Of a stretch of 64,000 nt of DNA, positions 1-9,060 are shown piece after piece. A program made the position numbers and the translations under genes. The first letter of the stretch is position 1. Each line of letters begins with the position of its first letter. The notes under the pieces were generated by a model. That model did not search any database. It was given only the letters and a program-made list of their open reading frames with translations, and was not told where the DNA came from. Source of the stretch: Paenibacillus sp. 1_12 (lineage in GTDB: Bacteria > Bacillota > Bacilli > Paenibacillales > NBRC-103111); assembly GCF_900114475.1 (NCBI RefSeq), contig NZ_FOTE01000020.1:27426-91425 (forward strand), read 5' to 3'.

Positions 1-1
1 T

Positions 2-847
2 CACCTGCTGGAGGAGCCTCTTCGAATGGGAGAAACCTATGTGTGTGCAGCGGGCAAGTTTGGGCAATATTTTGGCGTAGTGGATATCGAAATGGACGCT
101 CATACCCGACAAAAGGTGAAAGTGAATGCTTCTATTCATGAAGTTTCCAGTTATCCCGCTGATGAGCAGATCACGAAGCTGGTGGATAGCTACAGATCAA
201 GCTCTGAACAGGCACTTTCGCAGCAGGTAGCATATTTAGAGCAGCCTTTAAGTGCGGAATGGTACGAAGAGGCGCCATTGGGTAATTTACTTGCCGCCGG
301 CATACGGCGTTGGACGCATGCGGATCTGGCTATTGTCAACGCGGGACAACTGCTGGGAGGACTGGATAGGGGTGCCGTTTCTATGGGGCGCTTGCTGCAA
401 ATATGTCCTTCACCGATTAATCCATGCCGAATGCTGTTAACCGGAGATCGGATATGGAGAGCTCTGGAGGAGTCACGTATTCAGGAGTTCATGGAAAAGC
501 CGCTATATGGCTTTGGCTTTCGGGGTAAGGTGCTGGGTATGCTTAATGTTGATGGGATGCAGGTAGAATATGATTCGAAGGCGCCTGCTTACTCCAAAAT
601 CAAACGTGTATGGATTGGTAACGAGCAGTTGGTAAGGGAAAAGGAATACGTAGTAGGGACGATCGATATGTTCACCTTCGGAATAGGTTTTCTTTCCTTG
701 TCCGAGGGCACGGAGATTGAATATATATTGCCTAACTTTATTAGGGACGTCATTCGCGAGGAGCTTCAGGAAACGGGAGCGGTTCAAGCGAGTCTGGTCA
801 AGCGCTGGACAGCTGTCGATGTCAATGATTCAAGAGAAAATCATTAA
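2..847 (+). CDS. yunD: 5'-nucleotidase/metallophosphoesterase, C-terminal part (YunD-like), truncated by window edge
   Basis: The frame is open from the first bases, so this is the 3' portion of a longer gene; the ATG at 26 is internal. The first residues (HLLEEPLRMGE) resemble the segment that follows the last metal-binding histidines of bifunctional UshA/YunD-type nucleotidases. The rest matches the C-terminal substrate-binding 5'-nucleotidase domain, including a segment like LAIVNAGQLLGGLDRG (about residue 110) and a TGD-containing stretch. Such enzymes dephosphorylate nucleotides or related phosphoesters. The catalytic phosphoesterase half lies outside the window. The gene converges on uppP. 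Family assignment is good; the exact substrate is not readable. Confidence 0.8.
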   Translation, partial: HLLEEPLRMGETYVCAAGKFGQYFGVVDIEMDAHTRQKVKVNASIHEVSSYPADEQITKLVDSYRSSSEQALSQQVAYLEQPLSAEWYEEAPLGNLLAAGIRRWTHADLAIVNAGQLLGGLDRGAVSMGRLLQICPSPINPCRMLLTGDRIWRALEESRIQEFMEKPLYGFGFRGKVLGMLNVDGMQVEYDSKAPAYSKIKRVWIGNEQLVREKEYVVGTIDMFTFGIGFLSLSEGTEIEYILPNFIRDVIREELQETGAVQASLVKRWTAVDVNDSRENH

Positions 848-956
848 GCTCCTTTTCTGAGCAAAGCTGCAGCTTGAAATGAATGGTTTTGTTATGTAAT
901 TAGATGACCTTACCCCGGCTGAATGCCAGGGCAAGGCTGATGAAGAAAAAAGCATT

Positions 957-1787
957 TTATTTCGTTGTAAAGAAGTAAATTGCGAAGATAGCGGCCAAAG
1001 CAAAGCGATAATAGGCAAAATAAGCAAGGCTTGTATTTTGTACGAGCTTAATAAATGTCATGACAGCAAGCAATGCGACAATGAAGGAAACGATGAATCC
1101 GACAATGAAATAACCGATAAGATCAACAGTAAACAGATGGTAGGACTTTAACAATACCAAACCTGTAGCTGCGAACATGAGCGGTATAGCCAAAATAAAG
1201 GTAAAGTCTGCTGACGCGCCGCGGCTTACGCCGTTCAACATACCTCCGGCAATGGTAGCTCCCGAACGTGAGAAGCCTGGAAACACAACGGCAAGAATTT
1301 GATACAGTCCGATGAAAAAAGCCTGTTTGTAGGTGATGTCATCGAGTTCTTTTGCTTTGGGGCGATATTTGGCAGCCCTTTTTTCCCCGATAATGAGCAA
1401 AATCCCACCGATCACCAAGCTGATCATGACGGTTTTCGGAGAAAATAAATATTTATCCACAACTTTGTTAAGCAGAAGCCCTACAATGCCCGCAGGCAAA
1501 ATTCCGATCAAAATATGGACGAGGTTCAGACTGCTTTTTCCCACTCGTACCGGATTTTTTGTCAGACCAAACAGTCTGAGCAGCCTTTTCCAATACAAAA
1601 CAACGACAGCCATAATAGCTCCGAGCTGAATGACAACCTCAAAAATTTTCATCATGGTGTCTTCTTCAGGAATTCCAAGCAGCGATTGCACAAGAATCAT
1701 GTGTCCGGTCGAAGAAACTGGCAAAAATTCAGTGAGTCCTTCTACGATACCCATCAAGATTGAAACCCAATAATTTAAACTTAGCAT
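957..1787 (-). CDS. uppP: Undecaprenyl-diphosphatase (UppP/BacA)
   Basis: 276 residues, the normal length for this integral membrane phosphatase, which converts undecaprenyl diphosphate to the monophosphate so that the lipid carrier for peptidoglycan can be recycled. Both family motifs are present: the N-terminal glutamate-rich loop EGLTEFLPVSSTGH (about residues 16-29) and the phosphate-binding PGFSRSGAT (about 169-177). Multiple hydrophobic segments span the protein. The ATG has a GGGAGG Shine-Dalgarno. Overexpression of this family classically gives bacitracin resistance (family knowledge). A sigma-A-like promoter lies just upstream on the minus strand, so the gene looks monocistronic. Confidence 0.95.
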   Translation of the reverse strand: MLSLNYWVSILMGIVEGLTEFLPVSSTGHMILVQSLLGIPEEDTMMKIFEVVIQLGAIMAVVVLYWKRLLRLFGLTKNPVRVGKSSLNLVHILIGILPAGIVGLLLNKVVDKYLFSPKTVMISLVIGGILLIIGEKRAAKYRPKAKELDDITYKQAFFIGLYQILAVVFPGFSRSGATIAGGMLNGVSRGASADFTFILAIPLMFAATGLVLLKSYHLFTVDLIGYFIVGFIVSFIVALLAVMTFIKLVQNTSLAYFAYYRFALAAIFAIYFFTTK

Positions 1788-1822
1788 AAAAGCCTCCCAC
1801 TCATTTTGTGCAAACCTATTCT

Positions 1823-1851
1823 ATTTTATCTTGTTATGGCATGTCCGACAA
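1823..1851 (-). promoter_or_regulatory. Sigma-A-like promoter of uppP
   Basis: On the minus strand, TTGTCG (1846-1851) and TAAAAT (1823-1828) are separated by exactly 17 bases, about 35 bases in front of the uppP start. The hexamers are good matches to the vegetative consensus. No start-site data are available. Confidence 0.55.
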
Positions 1852-2063
1852 TAGCGATTTACTATAAAAACATACGTATGCGGTACAGTTCGAAAATATA
1901 CCGGATTTCCATAGGTTTATGGTCATACAGAATATGGCTTTCTAGTTGTAAAGGTTCATAGAATGTTCCCACCTACCGCCAGGTTTCTGCGTAATGCGCC
2001 TTATTTTTTCCGAAAAGCCTGCATCTGATGTCGTATTTTGTAAAAAGCGTATTGCTCTTTTGG

Positions 2064-2079
2064 ATGTAATCTATTACAT
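2064..2079. promoter_or_regulatory. 16-bp palindrome, possible operator for the HD-GYP gene
   Basis: ATGTAAT-CT-ATTACAT is a perfect dyad with a two-base centre, placed 41 bases before the GTG at 2121. Its size and symmetry suit a dimeric repressor or activator. No specific regulator can be named from the sequence. Confidence 0.4.
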
Positions 2080-2120
2080 TTATGCATAGAACTTATTTAA
2101 CTTCCTAGTAGAAAGAAGAC

Positions 2121-3224
2121 GTGGTTTGTCCTATGCGTTTGCTGCCTATCCATATAGTTCGACCTGGGATGAAGCTCGGCAAGAAGATTTACACCGAAGA
2201 AGGGCTCGTCCTTCTGGCAGAAGGCGTCGAATTAACGCAGTCGCTAATCAATCGGCTAGGCAAGTACGGGGTTGATTTTATTTATATCGCTGATCCTAGA
2301 ACTGCTGATATTGTAATTCCGCAATTGCTTAGTGAAGAAACGAGATTCAAGGCTATTACTGAAATACGATCTTCGTTCCGTAAATTGATGGAGAATTCCG
2401 CTAAAAGTAAAATAGCGAGTTATAATCAGTTAGGTAAAAACTTCGGTGAAGTGATGAATTTGATTATAGATGATCTCAGCGGCCATCAAGACGCGATGAT
2501 TATGCTCACCAATATTAGTGTTATGGATGATTATTTGTTTCAGCATTCGCTGCATGTATGTATTTACTCAACAGTGCTAGGAATGGCTTATGGCTACAAC
2601 CGGAATGATCTGATGACGCTTGGACTCGGTGCGCTGCTGCATGATATCGGCAAGACACAGATTCCTTATGAGATTCTTCGCAAAAAAGCCCAATTGACGG
2701 ATGACGAATTTGCTTGTATGAAAAGACATACGGAGTACGGATATAGACTTCTTAAGGATGAACCCAATATTCCACTACTCTCTGCTCACTGCGCGTTTCA
2801 GCATCACGAGCGCCTGAACGGAAGCGGGTATCCGAGAGGTATTGAAGGGCCGGAGATTCATGATTTTGCAAAGTGGATAGGACTGGTTGATTCTTATGAT
2901 GCGATGACTACCCATAGAGTATACCGCAAAGCTATGCTGCCTCATCAAGCTATGGAGATCATTTTTACGGGAACCGAAACCTTATATGAAAAGAAAAAAA
3001 TCGAACTCTTTCGTGATAAAATAGCGATATATCCGCTTGGCATTAATGTTACCCTCAGTACAGGTGAAATGGGTACGGTCGTAGCTTTGAATAACATTTT
3101 CCCGCAAAGGCCCACCGTAAGAGTTCTACAAACCCATGAGGGAGAAGAGATAAGTGCCCCGTTTGATGTAGATTTATCTGAAAAATTATCGATCATGATC
3201 ACTGGAGTCAATGATATAGCATAG
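2121..3224 (+). CDS. HD-GYP domain protein, putative c-di-GMP phosphodiesterase
   Basis: 367 residues from a GTG; an in-frame ATG at 2133 gives the more usual N-terminus MRLLPIHIVRPGMKLG, and neither start has a strong ribosome site. An N-terminal domain typical of this family is followed by an HD-GYP phosphodiesterase domain: HDIGK at about residues 174-178, then HHERLNGSGYP carrying the GYP signature, and a D-SYDAM segment. With the HD and GYP residues intact it is probably an active cyclic di-GMP hydrolase, affecting motility, adhesion or sporulation decisions (inference). No sensor or receiver domain is attached. A strong hairpin follows the stop codon, so the gene is probably transcribed alone. 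Confidence 0.88.
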   Translation: MVCPMRLLPIHIVRPGMKLGKKIYTEEGLVLLAEGVELTQSLINRLGKYGVDFIYIADPRTADIVIPQLLSEETRFKAITEIRSSFRKLMENSAKSKIASYNQLGKNFGEVMNLIIDDLSGHQDAMIMLTNISVMDDYLFQHSLHVCIYSTVLGMAYGYNRNDLMTLGLGALLHDIGKTQIPYEILRKKAQLTDDEFACMKRHTEYGYRLLKDEPNIPLLSAHCAFQHHERLNGSGYPRGIEGPEIHDFAKWIGLVDSYDAMTTHRVYRKAMLPHQAMEIIFTGTETLYEKKKIELFRDKIAIYPLGINVTLSTGEMGTVVALNNIFPQRPTVRVLQTHEGEEISAPFDVDLSEKLSIMITGVNDIA

Positions 3225-3233
3225 TTATCATGG

Positions 3234-3280
3234 ACAAGAGCAGCCCAAAACTAGACTTTCTGGTTTTGGGCTGCTCTTGT
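3234..3280. terminator. Long hairpin terminator after the HD-GYP gene
   Basis: Perfect 18-base-pair stem (left arm 3234-3251, right arm 3263-3280) beginning ten bases after the stop, with an 11-base loop. The downstream T content is modest, but stem strength and position support termination. Confidence 0.8.
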
Positions 3281-3405
3281 TCTAGTCTTCTCCATAGCTG
3301 TCCTCATGGAGATTGGACTTCCTCAGCCTGAAGTCAGGTTTCATTTTTATCCGTCATAAGCTACAATAGGTTGTAAAATACGTCAAGAGTCAGGTGAAAT
3401 GTATC

Positions 3406-4530
3406 ATGAACCAGAAGCTAAGTTCCATACTGCCAGCGATGTCTCCAGAGAATGATCCTTGGGACCCGATTCGATCGCTGCAGCGGCATGGAAAACACAT
3501 ATTAACTAGCATTGAATTAACAGTCACCAATTTATGTAACATGCGGTGTGAGCATTGTGCTGTTGGGGATGCCCTAATGATGACAGAAGGTCCGCGGATT
3601 CCTGTTGCTCAGGTACTCAAACGGTTGGATCAGGTTGAACATCTGGAAACGATCTCCATAACCGGGGGCGAACCGAGCTATCACGAGCAGACAGTTCGCG
3701 ACTATATCGTGCCCATTCTAAAATATGCCCGTGAACGCGGGATTCGGTCGCAAATCAATTCGAATTTAACTATGCCGATTTCCAGATACGAGATGGTGGC
3801 ACCCTATCTGGACGTGATGCATATTTCCTTTAATTATACCTCTGCTGCAGACTTTCATCGGGTCGGATTTGTTCACTCAGGCCGAACCGTTTCCGATAAA
3901 GCAACTGGCAAGCTCTATGAGCTGATGATTGAGAATACAATGAAGCTCAGCAGCAATGGTATGTTCATTTCTGCAGAATCCATGATCAACTATTTAACCA
4001 TCGATAAATTGAGTGATATTCATCAGCTTATCGTGGAGATGGGCTGTGAACGGCATGAAGTGCATCCGATGTATCCAAGTGCTTTTGCCGCGAGTCTGCC
4101 AAGGCTATCACTAGAGCAATACAGCAAGGCGATACATAAGCTGCTGGACGGCCGGGATCGCAATCTGTGGATGTTATTCGGGACACTGCCATATTATGCA
4201 TGCAATACAAGTGAAGCTGATCAGCGCCTGCTGCGGAGGCTGAGGGAAGAGCCGAATGTAACGGTTCGGAATGATCCCGATGGACGGAATCGATTGAATG
4301 TGAACTTGTTCACCGGAGATGTTTTTGTCACGGACTTTTCTGATGTGCCTTCTTTGGGTAATATACATACAGATAAGCTTCAAGAAGTATTCGAGCGTTG
4401 GGAAGCACATCCTCTACATGCATCCATGAACTGCCATTGCCCAGCGGTAAGCTGCTGCGGGCCTAATCTTCTGGTCGTCGATTCGTATTACAAGGATATT
4501 GATTTTACCAAGCGCACGGCAATCTTATAG
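3406..4530 (+). CDS. yfkAB: Radical SAM protein, YfkAB family
   Basis: 374 residues from the ATG at 3406, which has AGGTG nine bases upstream; the GTG at 3394 lies inside that ribosome site and is unlikely. Cysteines C44-x3-C48-x2-C51 form the radical-SAM [4Fe-4S] motif, followed by SITGGEPSYHE (SAM-binding GGE). A C-terminal cysteine cluster (MNCHCPAVSCC) could bind an auxiliary iron-sulfur cluster. The overall sequence resembles the YfkA/YfkB protein of Bacillus, a radical-SAM protein of unknown reaction. It is followed by a CBS-domain membrane protein on the same strand. The substrate cannot be inferred from the context. Confidence 0.85.
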   Translation: MNQKLSSILPAMSPENDPWDPIRSLQRHGKHILTSIELTVTNLCNMRCEHCAVGDALMMTEGPRIPVAQVLKRLDQVEHLETISITGGEPSYHEQTVRDYIVPILKYARERGIRSQINSNLTMPISRYEMVAPYLDVMHISFNYTSAADFHRVGFVHSGRTVSDKATGKLYELMIENTMKLSSNGMFISAESMINYLTIDKLSDIHQLIVEMGCERHEVHPMYPSAFAASLPRLSLEQYSKAIHKLLDGRDRNLWMLFGTLPYYACNTSEADQRLLRRLREEPNVTVRNDPDGRNRLNVNLFTGDVFVTDFSDVPSLGNIHTDKLQEVFERWEAHPLHASMNCHCPAVSCCGPNLLVVDSYYKDIDFTKRTAIL

Positions 4531-4642
4531 AGGATGTTCACGAAATCCCCACCGGATCACAAAGTTTTACAGGAAGCTTACTCGTTATCGAATCCTGCAG
4601 GGATTCAGGGTAGTTATTTTGTGGAAAAGGAGTTTGAAGTCT

Positions 4643-5992
4643 TTGTCACATACGAGCTTTGAATGGGGATCTATTGCACTCAATATTTTTATGGTTCTGC
4701 TGCTGGTCGTGCTAAACGGTTTTTTTGTGGCTGCGGAGTTTGCTTTGGTCAAAGTACGTGAAACCAGACTGCAGCAGCTGTACAATGAGGGAGTGGTTAA
4801 AGCCAAATATGCGCTTTCGGTTACGAAAAAGCTGGATGTGTATTTGTCGGCAACACAGCTCGGCATTACACTGGCTTCGCTCGGTCTTGGATGGATCGGT
4901 GAACCCGCGGTTACTCATTTGATCGTGGACCCGCTATTTGCCATGCTTCATTGGAACACGGCTTGGTATTCCTCGGTTTTGTCTGTGTTTATAGGTTTTG
5001 CAGTGATCACTTTTTTACATATTGTGCTTGGAGAACTGGCCCCTAAATCGCTTGCGATTCAAAGATCGGAAGGTACTGCGCTCTGGACATCGGCACCGCT
5101 GCTGCTTTTTCACAAAATATTTTTCCCGGCGATCTGGGTATTGAACGGCGCGGCGAATCGTCTGCTCAGCTTGATCGGGATTAAACCGGCGACAGAGCAT
5201 GATGCAGCGCATACAGAAGAAGAAATTCGCATACTTATGAATCAAAGCGCTAGAAGTGGTCACATCGATAAGGACGAGTTTGCGTTGTTTGATAATATCT
5301 TTGAATTTTCGGATCGTGTTGCGAGAGAAATTATGCTGCCGCGCACGGATATGGACTGCCTATTTGCCGAGGTACCGTTTGAAGAAAGTTTGAAGGTCGT
5401 TTACAGAACGAAGCATACCCGCTATCCCGTAGCGAGTGAGGATAAGGACAATATTATCGGTTTTGTTCACATTACGGACCTGCTGACTGCGGACCCGGAC
5501 GAGGAGCGCCAATTGCAGGATTACATTCGTCCTGTCTTGATGGTAGCTGAGTCGATGGAAATCAGCCACGTCCTGAAGCTGATGCAGCGTAAGCATTCTC
5601 AGCTTGCCATCGTTGTTGATGAGTATGGCGGTACGGCAGGGATTTTGACTGCTGAGGACATTCTGGAAGAAATCGTCGGAGAAATTCACGATGAATTTGA
5701 CGAGAACGAAGTCCCCAGTGTGGAAAAGAGAGGCAGCGGCTACTCTGTAGATGGACGGGTTCTGCTTGAGGATTTGGACGATTTGCTGGGCCTTGGTATC
5801 GAGGATGACGAGGTGGATTCGATTGGCGGCTGGCTGTTTACGAAGCTGGATGGGGTTGTCGCCAAAGGGAAGAAGCTGGAATACGAAAATTTTGTTTTCG
5901 AAATTACGGAGGTCAGAAAGCTTAGAATCATGAGAGTCTTGATCCAGAAGAAAGCCGAACTAGCGAAACCAGTCATTCAAGAAACTGAATGA
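4643..5992 (+). CDS. CNNM/CBS-domain membrane protein (hemolysin-like, UPF0053 family)
   Basis: The best start is the TTG at 4643, ten bases after AAGGAG, giving about 449 residues that begin just before the first membrane helix; an upstream frame extension overlaps yfkAB and lacks a ribosome site. An N-terminal DUF21/CNNM transmembrane domain (LNGFFVAAEFALVKVR, GLGWIGEPAV) is followed by a CBS pair (MLPRTDMDCLF and IVVDEYGGTAGILT) and a CorC_HlyC C-terminal domain (DEVDSIGGWLF). Related Bacillus proteins take part in magnesium efflux, and the hemolysin name is historical. The next gene, ytvI, starts 16 bases downstream, so the two are probably cotranscribed. Confidence 0.9.
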   Translation: MSHTSFEWGSIALNIFMVLLLVVLNGFFVAAEFALVKVRETRLQQLYNEGVVKAKYALSVTKKLDVYLSATQLGITLASLGLGWIGEPAVTHLIVDPLFAMLHWNTAWYSSVLSVFIGFAVITFLHIVLGELAPKSLAIQRSEGTALWTSAPLLLFHKIFFPAIWVLNGAANRLLSLIGIKPATEHDAAHTEEEIRILMNQSARSGHIDKDEFALFDNIFEFSDRVAREIMLPRTDMDCLFAEVPFEESLKVVYRTKHTRYPVASEDKDNIIGFVHITDLLTADPDEERQLQDYIRPVLMVAESMEISHVLKLMQRKHSQLAIVVDEYGGTAGILTAEDILEEIVGEIHDEFDENEVPSVEKRGSGYSVDGRVLLEDLDDLLGLGIEDDEVDSIGGWLFTKLDGVVAKGKKLEYENFVFEITEVRKLRIMRVLIQKKAELAKPVIQETE

Positions 5993-6008
5993 GGGGGAAG
6001 CCCGTTTC

Positions 6009-7052
6009 ATGTCATTAAGGATGATCCTGTTTGTAGCGTTGGGTGTGCTTCTGCTGTATGGAATGTTTACGATAGGATTTCCTTTTATGCTGGCCTTGCT
6101 CGTTGCTATCCTGTTGGAGCAGCCAATTCAATGGTTGATGAAGCTTACTCGGATGAGCAGAGAATGGGCGGCCGGTGCGATTTGCACCTTGTTTACGGCG
6201 GGAGTGCTGGGGTTCTTTTATTTGCTCGGGTTTAAGATGGTTTCGGAGCTGATCCAGTTCTGGCGAAATGCACCTGAATATTTAAACGAAGCCCAGCTGT
6301 TTTTTGATATGACCTCTGAGAAAACGCAAATTTTTTATACCACCTTGCCAGCCGGTTTGGCTGTGCAGCTGCAAGCCTGGATAGAAGCAGGTATTAATAC
6401 GATTTCGGAAAATCTGAAAGAAATTATTACGGCAGTTTCTGTTTATTTTCTGGACATTGCGCGTACGATACCTAATTTATTTATTTTCTCCGCTGTTTTT
6501 GTGATTGGCCTTTACTTGATTTCCTTAAGCTTGCCTGCACTGTATCAGTCCTTCTTGAACATATTTGAAGGCAAGTCGCAGTCTAAGATCGTAAGTGTTC
6601 TCTATGATCTGAGAAAAGCGCTTTTCGGGTTTATATTCGCTCAAGTGCTGATCAGCTTCCTGACGTATTTTGTGACGCTTATCGGACTGCTCTTCTTAAG
6701 GACAGATTACCCGCTGGCGATCGCTTTGTTGATTGTGGCGGTAGATGTATTGCCGGTTCTCGGAACGAGCGTGGTGCTCGTTCCTTGGGCTTTATACAGC
6801 ATATTGGCCGGGAATGTATCGCATGGTATCGGTTTGTTGATTTTACTGGTTGTGATCATGCTGTTTCGCAGGCTGGTTGAGCCCAAAATTATCGGGAATG
6901 CGGTCGGTATTAACGCGTTGGCTACTTTGATCAGTATGTACATAGGCTTCAAACTGGTAGGTGTTATTGGACTTATCCTGGGCCCTTCCCTCATTATTGT
7001 GTATATGGCGCTCCGCCGAGTGGGGGTTATGAAGCTTAGCATTAAATTATGA
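6009..7052 (+). CDS. ytvI: AI-2E family transporter, sporulation membrane protein YtvI type
   Basis: 347 residues with about eight hydrophobic segments and the family's C-terminal pattern (VDVLPVLGTSVVLVPWALYSI, then LVEPKIIGNAVGINALATL). It belongs to the AI-2E/PerM-like permeases; the closest resemblance is to YtvI, a sporulation-associated member in Bacillus. GAGGGGG lies seven bases upstream of the ATG. It follows the CBS/CNNM gene closely and a hairpin follows its stop. What it transports is not known from sequence. Confidence 0.82.
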   Translation: MSLRMILFVALGVLLLYGMFTIGFPFMLALLVAILLEQPIQWLMKLTRMSREWAAGAICTLFTAGVLGFFYLLGFKMVSELIQFWRNAPEYLNEAQLFFDMTSEKTQIFYTTLPAGLAVQLQAWIEAGINTISENLKEIITAVSVYFLDIARTIPNLFIFSAVFVIGLYLISLSLPALYQSFLNIFEGKSQSKIVSVLYDLRKALFGFIFAQVLISFLTYFVTLIGLLFLRTDYPLAIALLIVAVDVLPVLGTSVVLVPWALYSILAGNVSHGIGLLILLVVIMLFRRLVEPKIIGNAVGINALATLISMYIGFKLVGVIGLILGPSLIIVYMALRRVGVMKLSIKL

Positions 7053-7073
7053 AATTAATGGTCAGGAACAATT

Positions 7074-7101
7074 ACGGCGATCGAAGGGATCGTCGTTTTT
7101 A
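7074..7101 (+). terminator. Terminator after ytvI
   Basis: Nine-base-pair stem (ACGGCGATC with GATCGTCGT, one G-U pair) followed by TTTTT. Confidence 0.7.
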
Positions 7102-7238
7102 AATGGAAGCCACAAGTCCGTTTGCAGGTATGCAGGCGGCTTTTTGTTTTTCTAATAATTACTCATAATGGACAAGATCATAGCTATATACATAGGGATA
7201 GGAGTTCCACGAATAGAACCTGGGAAGGAGGTATGATA

Positions 7239-7439
7239 ATGAATCAGGAAAAGGCCTGGTTTCCATATGTAGGTCCATGTGATCCTTGCCCGCCGATCCG
7301 AGTGAAGATTTTTTCTACACCACCGCAATTGTACATTCACTTTCAACCGATGAATTTACCTCAATTTAGTCCTCAGGAGGCACTAAGGCATGGGACGCTT
7401 TGGCCTGCGCTCTATAGTCCATACGAGCCCAAATGCTAG
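7239..7439 (+). CDS. cotJA: Spore coat associated protein CotJA
   Basis: 66 residues from the ATG at 7239, preceded by a near-perfect AAGGAGG; an ATG at 7233 is too close to that site. The signature segments YVGPCDPCPPIRVK, STPPQLYI and QFSPQEALRHGTLWPALYSPY match CotJA. In Bacillus the cotJ operon is made in the mother cell under sigma-E and its products join the inner coat (family knowledge). It is the first of three adjacent cotJ genes. I could not place a convincing sigma-E promoter. Confidence 0.92.
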   Translation: MNQEKAWFPYVGPCDPCPPIRVKIFSTPPQLYIHFQPMNLPQFSPQEALRHGTLWPALYSPYEPKC

Positions 7440-7530
7440 TGAAGAAGCGCGTAGACCCTTTGTACAATGGCACAGCAAACTCGGCTAAAGGCACAATTTG
7501 CTGAGCAAAACTTTTAAGGAGCTGCAGGCT

Positions 7531-7794
7531 ATGGAACATACAATGCCGGAGCAATTCTATACAATGCTTTTAGAGCTTCAAGAGGTAGACTTTGTGTTGG
7601 TAGAGCTTACTTTATATTTGGATACACACCCGCGGGACACCCACGCGATACAACAATATAACCAATACGCGCAAAAGAGAATGCACCTTGCCGCGCGTTT
7701 TGAACAGGAATTCGGCCCGCTCAAAAGTTTTGGTCAAAGCTTTACACGACACCCTTGGCAGTGGATCGATACACCATGGCCTTGGCAGGTTTAA
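7531..7794 (+). CDS. cotJB: Spore coat protein CotJB
   Basis: 87 residues from the ATG at 7531, which has AAGGAG ten bases upstream; this matches the usual CotJB length. The core YTMLLELQEVDFVLVELTLY and the tryptophan/proline-rich tail (HPWQWIDTPWPW) are typical. It lies between cotJA and cotJC, 34 bases before cotJC, and is probably cotranscribed with both. Its role is structural, in the spore coat. Confidence 0.92.
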   Translation: MEHTMPEQFYTMLLELQEVDFVLVELTLYLDTHPRDTHAIQQYNQYAQKRMHLAARFEQEFGPLKSFGQSFTRHPWQWIDTPWPWQV

Positions 7795-7828
7795 TTGGCT
7801 TATATGACGAGAGGGGGGCGACTCAGCC

Positions 7829-8398
7829 ATGTGGGTTTATGAGAAGAAGCTGCAGTATCCAGTCAGGGTCAGTAAATGCGATCCGCGGATGGCGAAGCTG
7901 CTGCTGGAGCAGTATGGTGGCGCGGATGGTGAGCTTGCCGCTGCGCTGCGTTACATGAATCAACGCTATGCAATTCCTGATAAAATCATTGGATTATTAA
8001 CAGATATTTCCACTGAAGAATTTGCCCATTTGGAAATGATCGCAACCATGGTTTATAAGCTTACGAAAGACTTGAATTTCGAACAGATCAAGGCTGCGGG
8101 TCTGGATGATTATTATGTTAGCCATGATCGGGCTTTATTTTATACGAATGCCTCAGGTGTACCTTGGACGGCAGCTTATATTCAGGCGAAGGGTGATCCG
8201 ATAGCCGATCTTTATGAGGATATAGCAGCTGAAGAAAAGGCCAGAGCCACCTATCAATGGTTAATTGATATGACGGATGATGTGGATCTGCAGGACAGCT
8301 TGAAATTTTTGCGGGAGCGGGAAGTGGTTCATTCCTTGCGTTTTCGTGAAGCAGTGGAAATCTTGAAATCGGAGCAGGGTGCGAAGAAAATATTTTGA
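7829..8398 (+). CDS. cotJC: Spore coat peptide assembly protein CotJC (manganese-catalase fold)
   Basis: 189 residues, beginning MWVYEKKLQYPV, with GAGGGGGG about ten bases upstream. The ferritin-like manganese-catalase fold is indicated by DISTEEFAHLEMIATMV, EDIAAEEKARATYQWL and the REVVHSLRF segment, which supply Glu/His metal ligands. CotJC is the conserved inner-coat component encoded last in the cotJ operon, and a clear terminator follows. Catalase activity is plausible from the intact ligands but cannot be proven here. Confidence 0.93.
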   Translation: MWVYEKKLQYPVRVSKCDPRMAKLLLEQYGGADGELAAALRYMNQRYAIPDKIIGLLTDISTEEFAHLEMIATMVYKLTKDLNFEQIKAAGLDDYYVSHDRALFYTNASGVPWTAAYIQAKGDPIADLYEDIAAEEKARATYQWLIDMTDDVDLQDSLKFLREREVVHSLRFREAVEILKSEQGAKKIF

Positions 8399-8408
8399 AA
8401 TAAGGATG

Positions 8409-8445
8409 AAACTCGTTACGGCCTTTTGGCTGTAACGAGTTTTTT
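8409..8445 (+). terminator. Terminator of the cotJ operon
   Basis: Inverted repeat ACTCGTTAC/GTAACGAGT with extra GGCC/GGCT pairing near the loop, followed by a T run, eleven bases after the cotJC stop. It may also end the opposing gene. Confidence 0.85.
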
Positions 8446-8463
8446 GTTCATGAATCAACAAGT

Positions 8464-8898
8464 CTACAATCGATTGTGATCTGCTTTCCAATGCGTTATC
8501 GCTTTTTTGATGTCATCTGGGTTTAAATTTTCGTTGACGGTCTTAGTGGATAGTGCTGCCAGCTCTTCATCTGATGCGAAACGCAGGGCAATGATTTGTT
8601 TAATTGTCAATCTGGAATCTGCTCGTTGGCCAGTTATTAGGTAGTGGCGCAAGCTCTCCTCAGCAAAAATGGCACGATCCTGTGCTTTTAACGCATAGAC
8701 TCGAAGTTTTAGGAAATGCACACAAGCAATCAGTGATCCCAGCACGAAAAGCACAGCTTCGAATATTCGCTCCCCCTTGGCCAGAGACATGCCCAAATAA
8801 ACGAGTGAACCGACCAGAAACAGTAAAGTGAGCAGGGTAAGCAAGTAGTGATAACCCGGGTCCATCTTGCGATGATTTCCATAGTTTTGTTGTTCCAT
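8464..8898 (-). CDS. DUF6526-like small membrane protein
   Basis: 144 residues from the ATG at 8898, which has GGGAGG eight bases upstream; longer frame extensions are less likely. Two hydrophobic helices near the N-terminus (LLTLLTLLFLVGSLVYLGM and VLFVLGSLIACVHFLKL) are followed by a charged cytosolic tail (LRVYALKAQDRAIFAEE...). It is conserved in spore formers as an uncharacterised family. It converges on cotJC and diverges from the HAD gene. No enzymatic motif is visible. Confidence 0.7.
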   Translation of the reverse strand: MEQQNYGNHRKMDPGYHYLLTLLTLLFLVGSLVYLGMSLAKGERIFEAVLFVLGSLIACVHFLKLRVYALKAQDRAIFAEESLRHYLITGQRADSRLTIKQIIALRFASDEELAALSTKTVNENLNPDDIKKAITHWKADHNRL

Positions 8899-9060
8899 CG
8901 AAATGACCTCCCATAAGTGTAATAACCATTCCATTCGACGAGAGGAACAACATCACCTGCCTGGTACTGATCCATTCTATGGATCATGGATACTTATTTG
9001 ACAAGCAATCCAAATCATGTTTGTATAGAACATGGACTATTCAATCAGGAGGGATTACGC

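Larger units (their letters stand above)
1788..2120. other. Divergent intergenic region between uppP and the HD-GYP gene
   Basis: This 333-base region has no convincing ORF. It contains the uppP promoter on its left side and, on its right side, a perfect 16-base palindrome (7-base arms ATGTAAT/ATTACAT around CT, 2064-2079) about 40 bases upstream of the HD-GYP start, which looks like an operator. I see no stable riboswitch-like fold. Confidence 0.5.
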
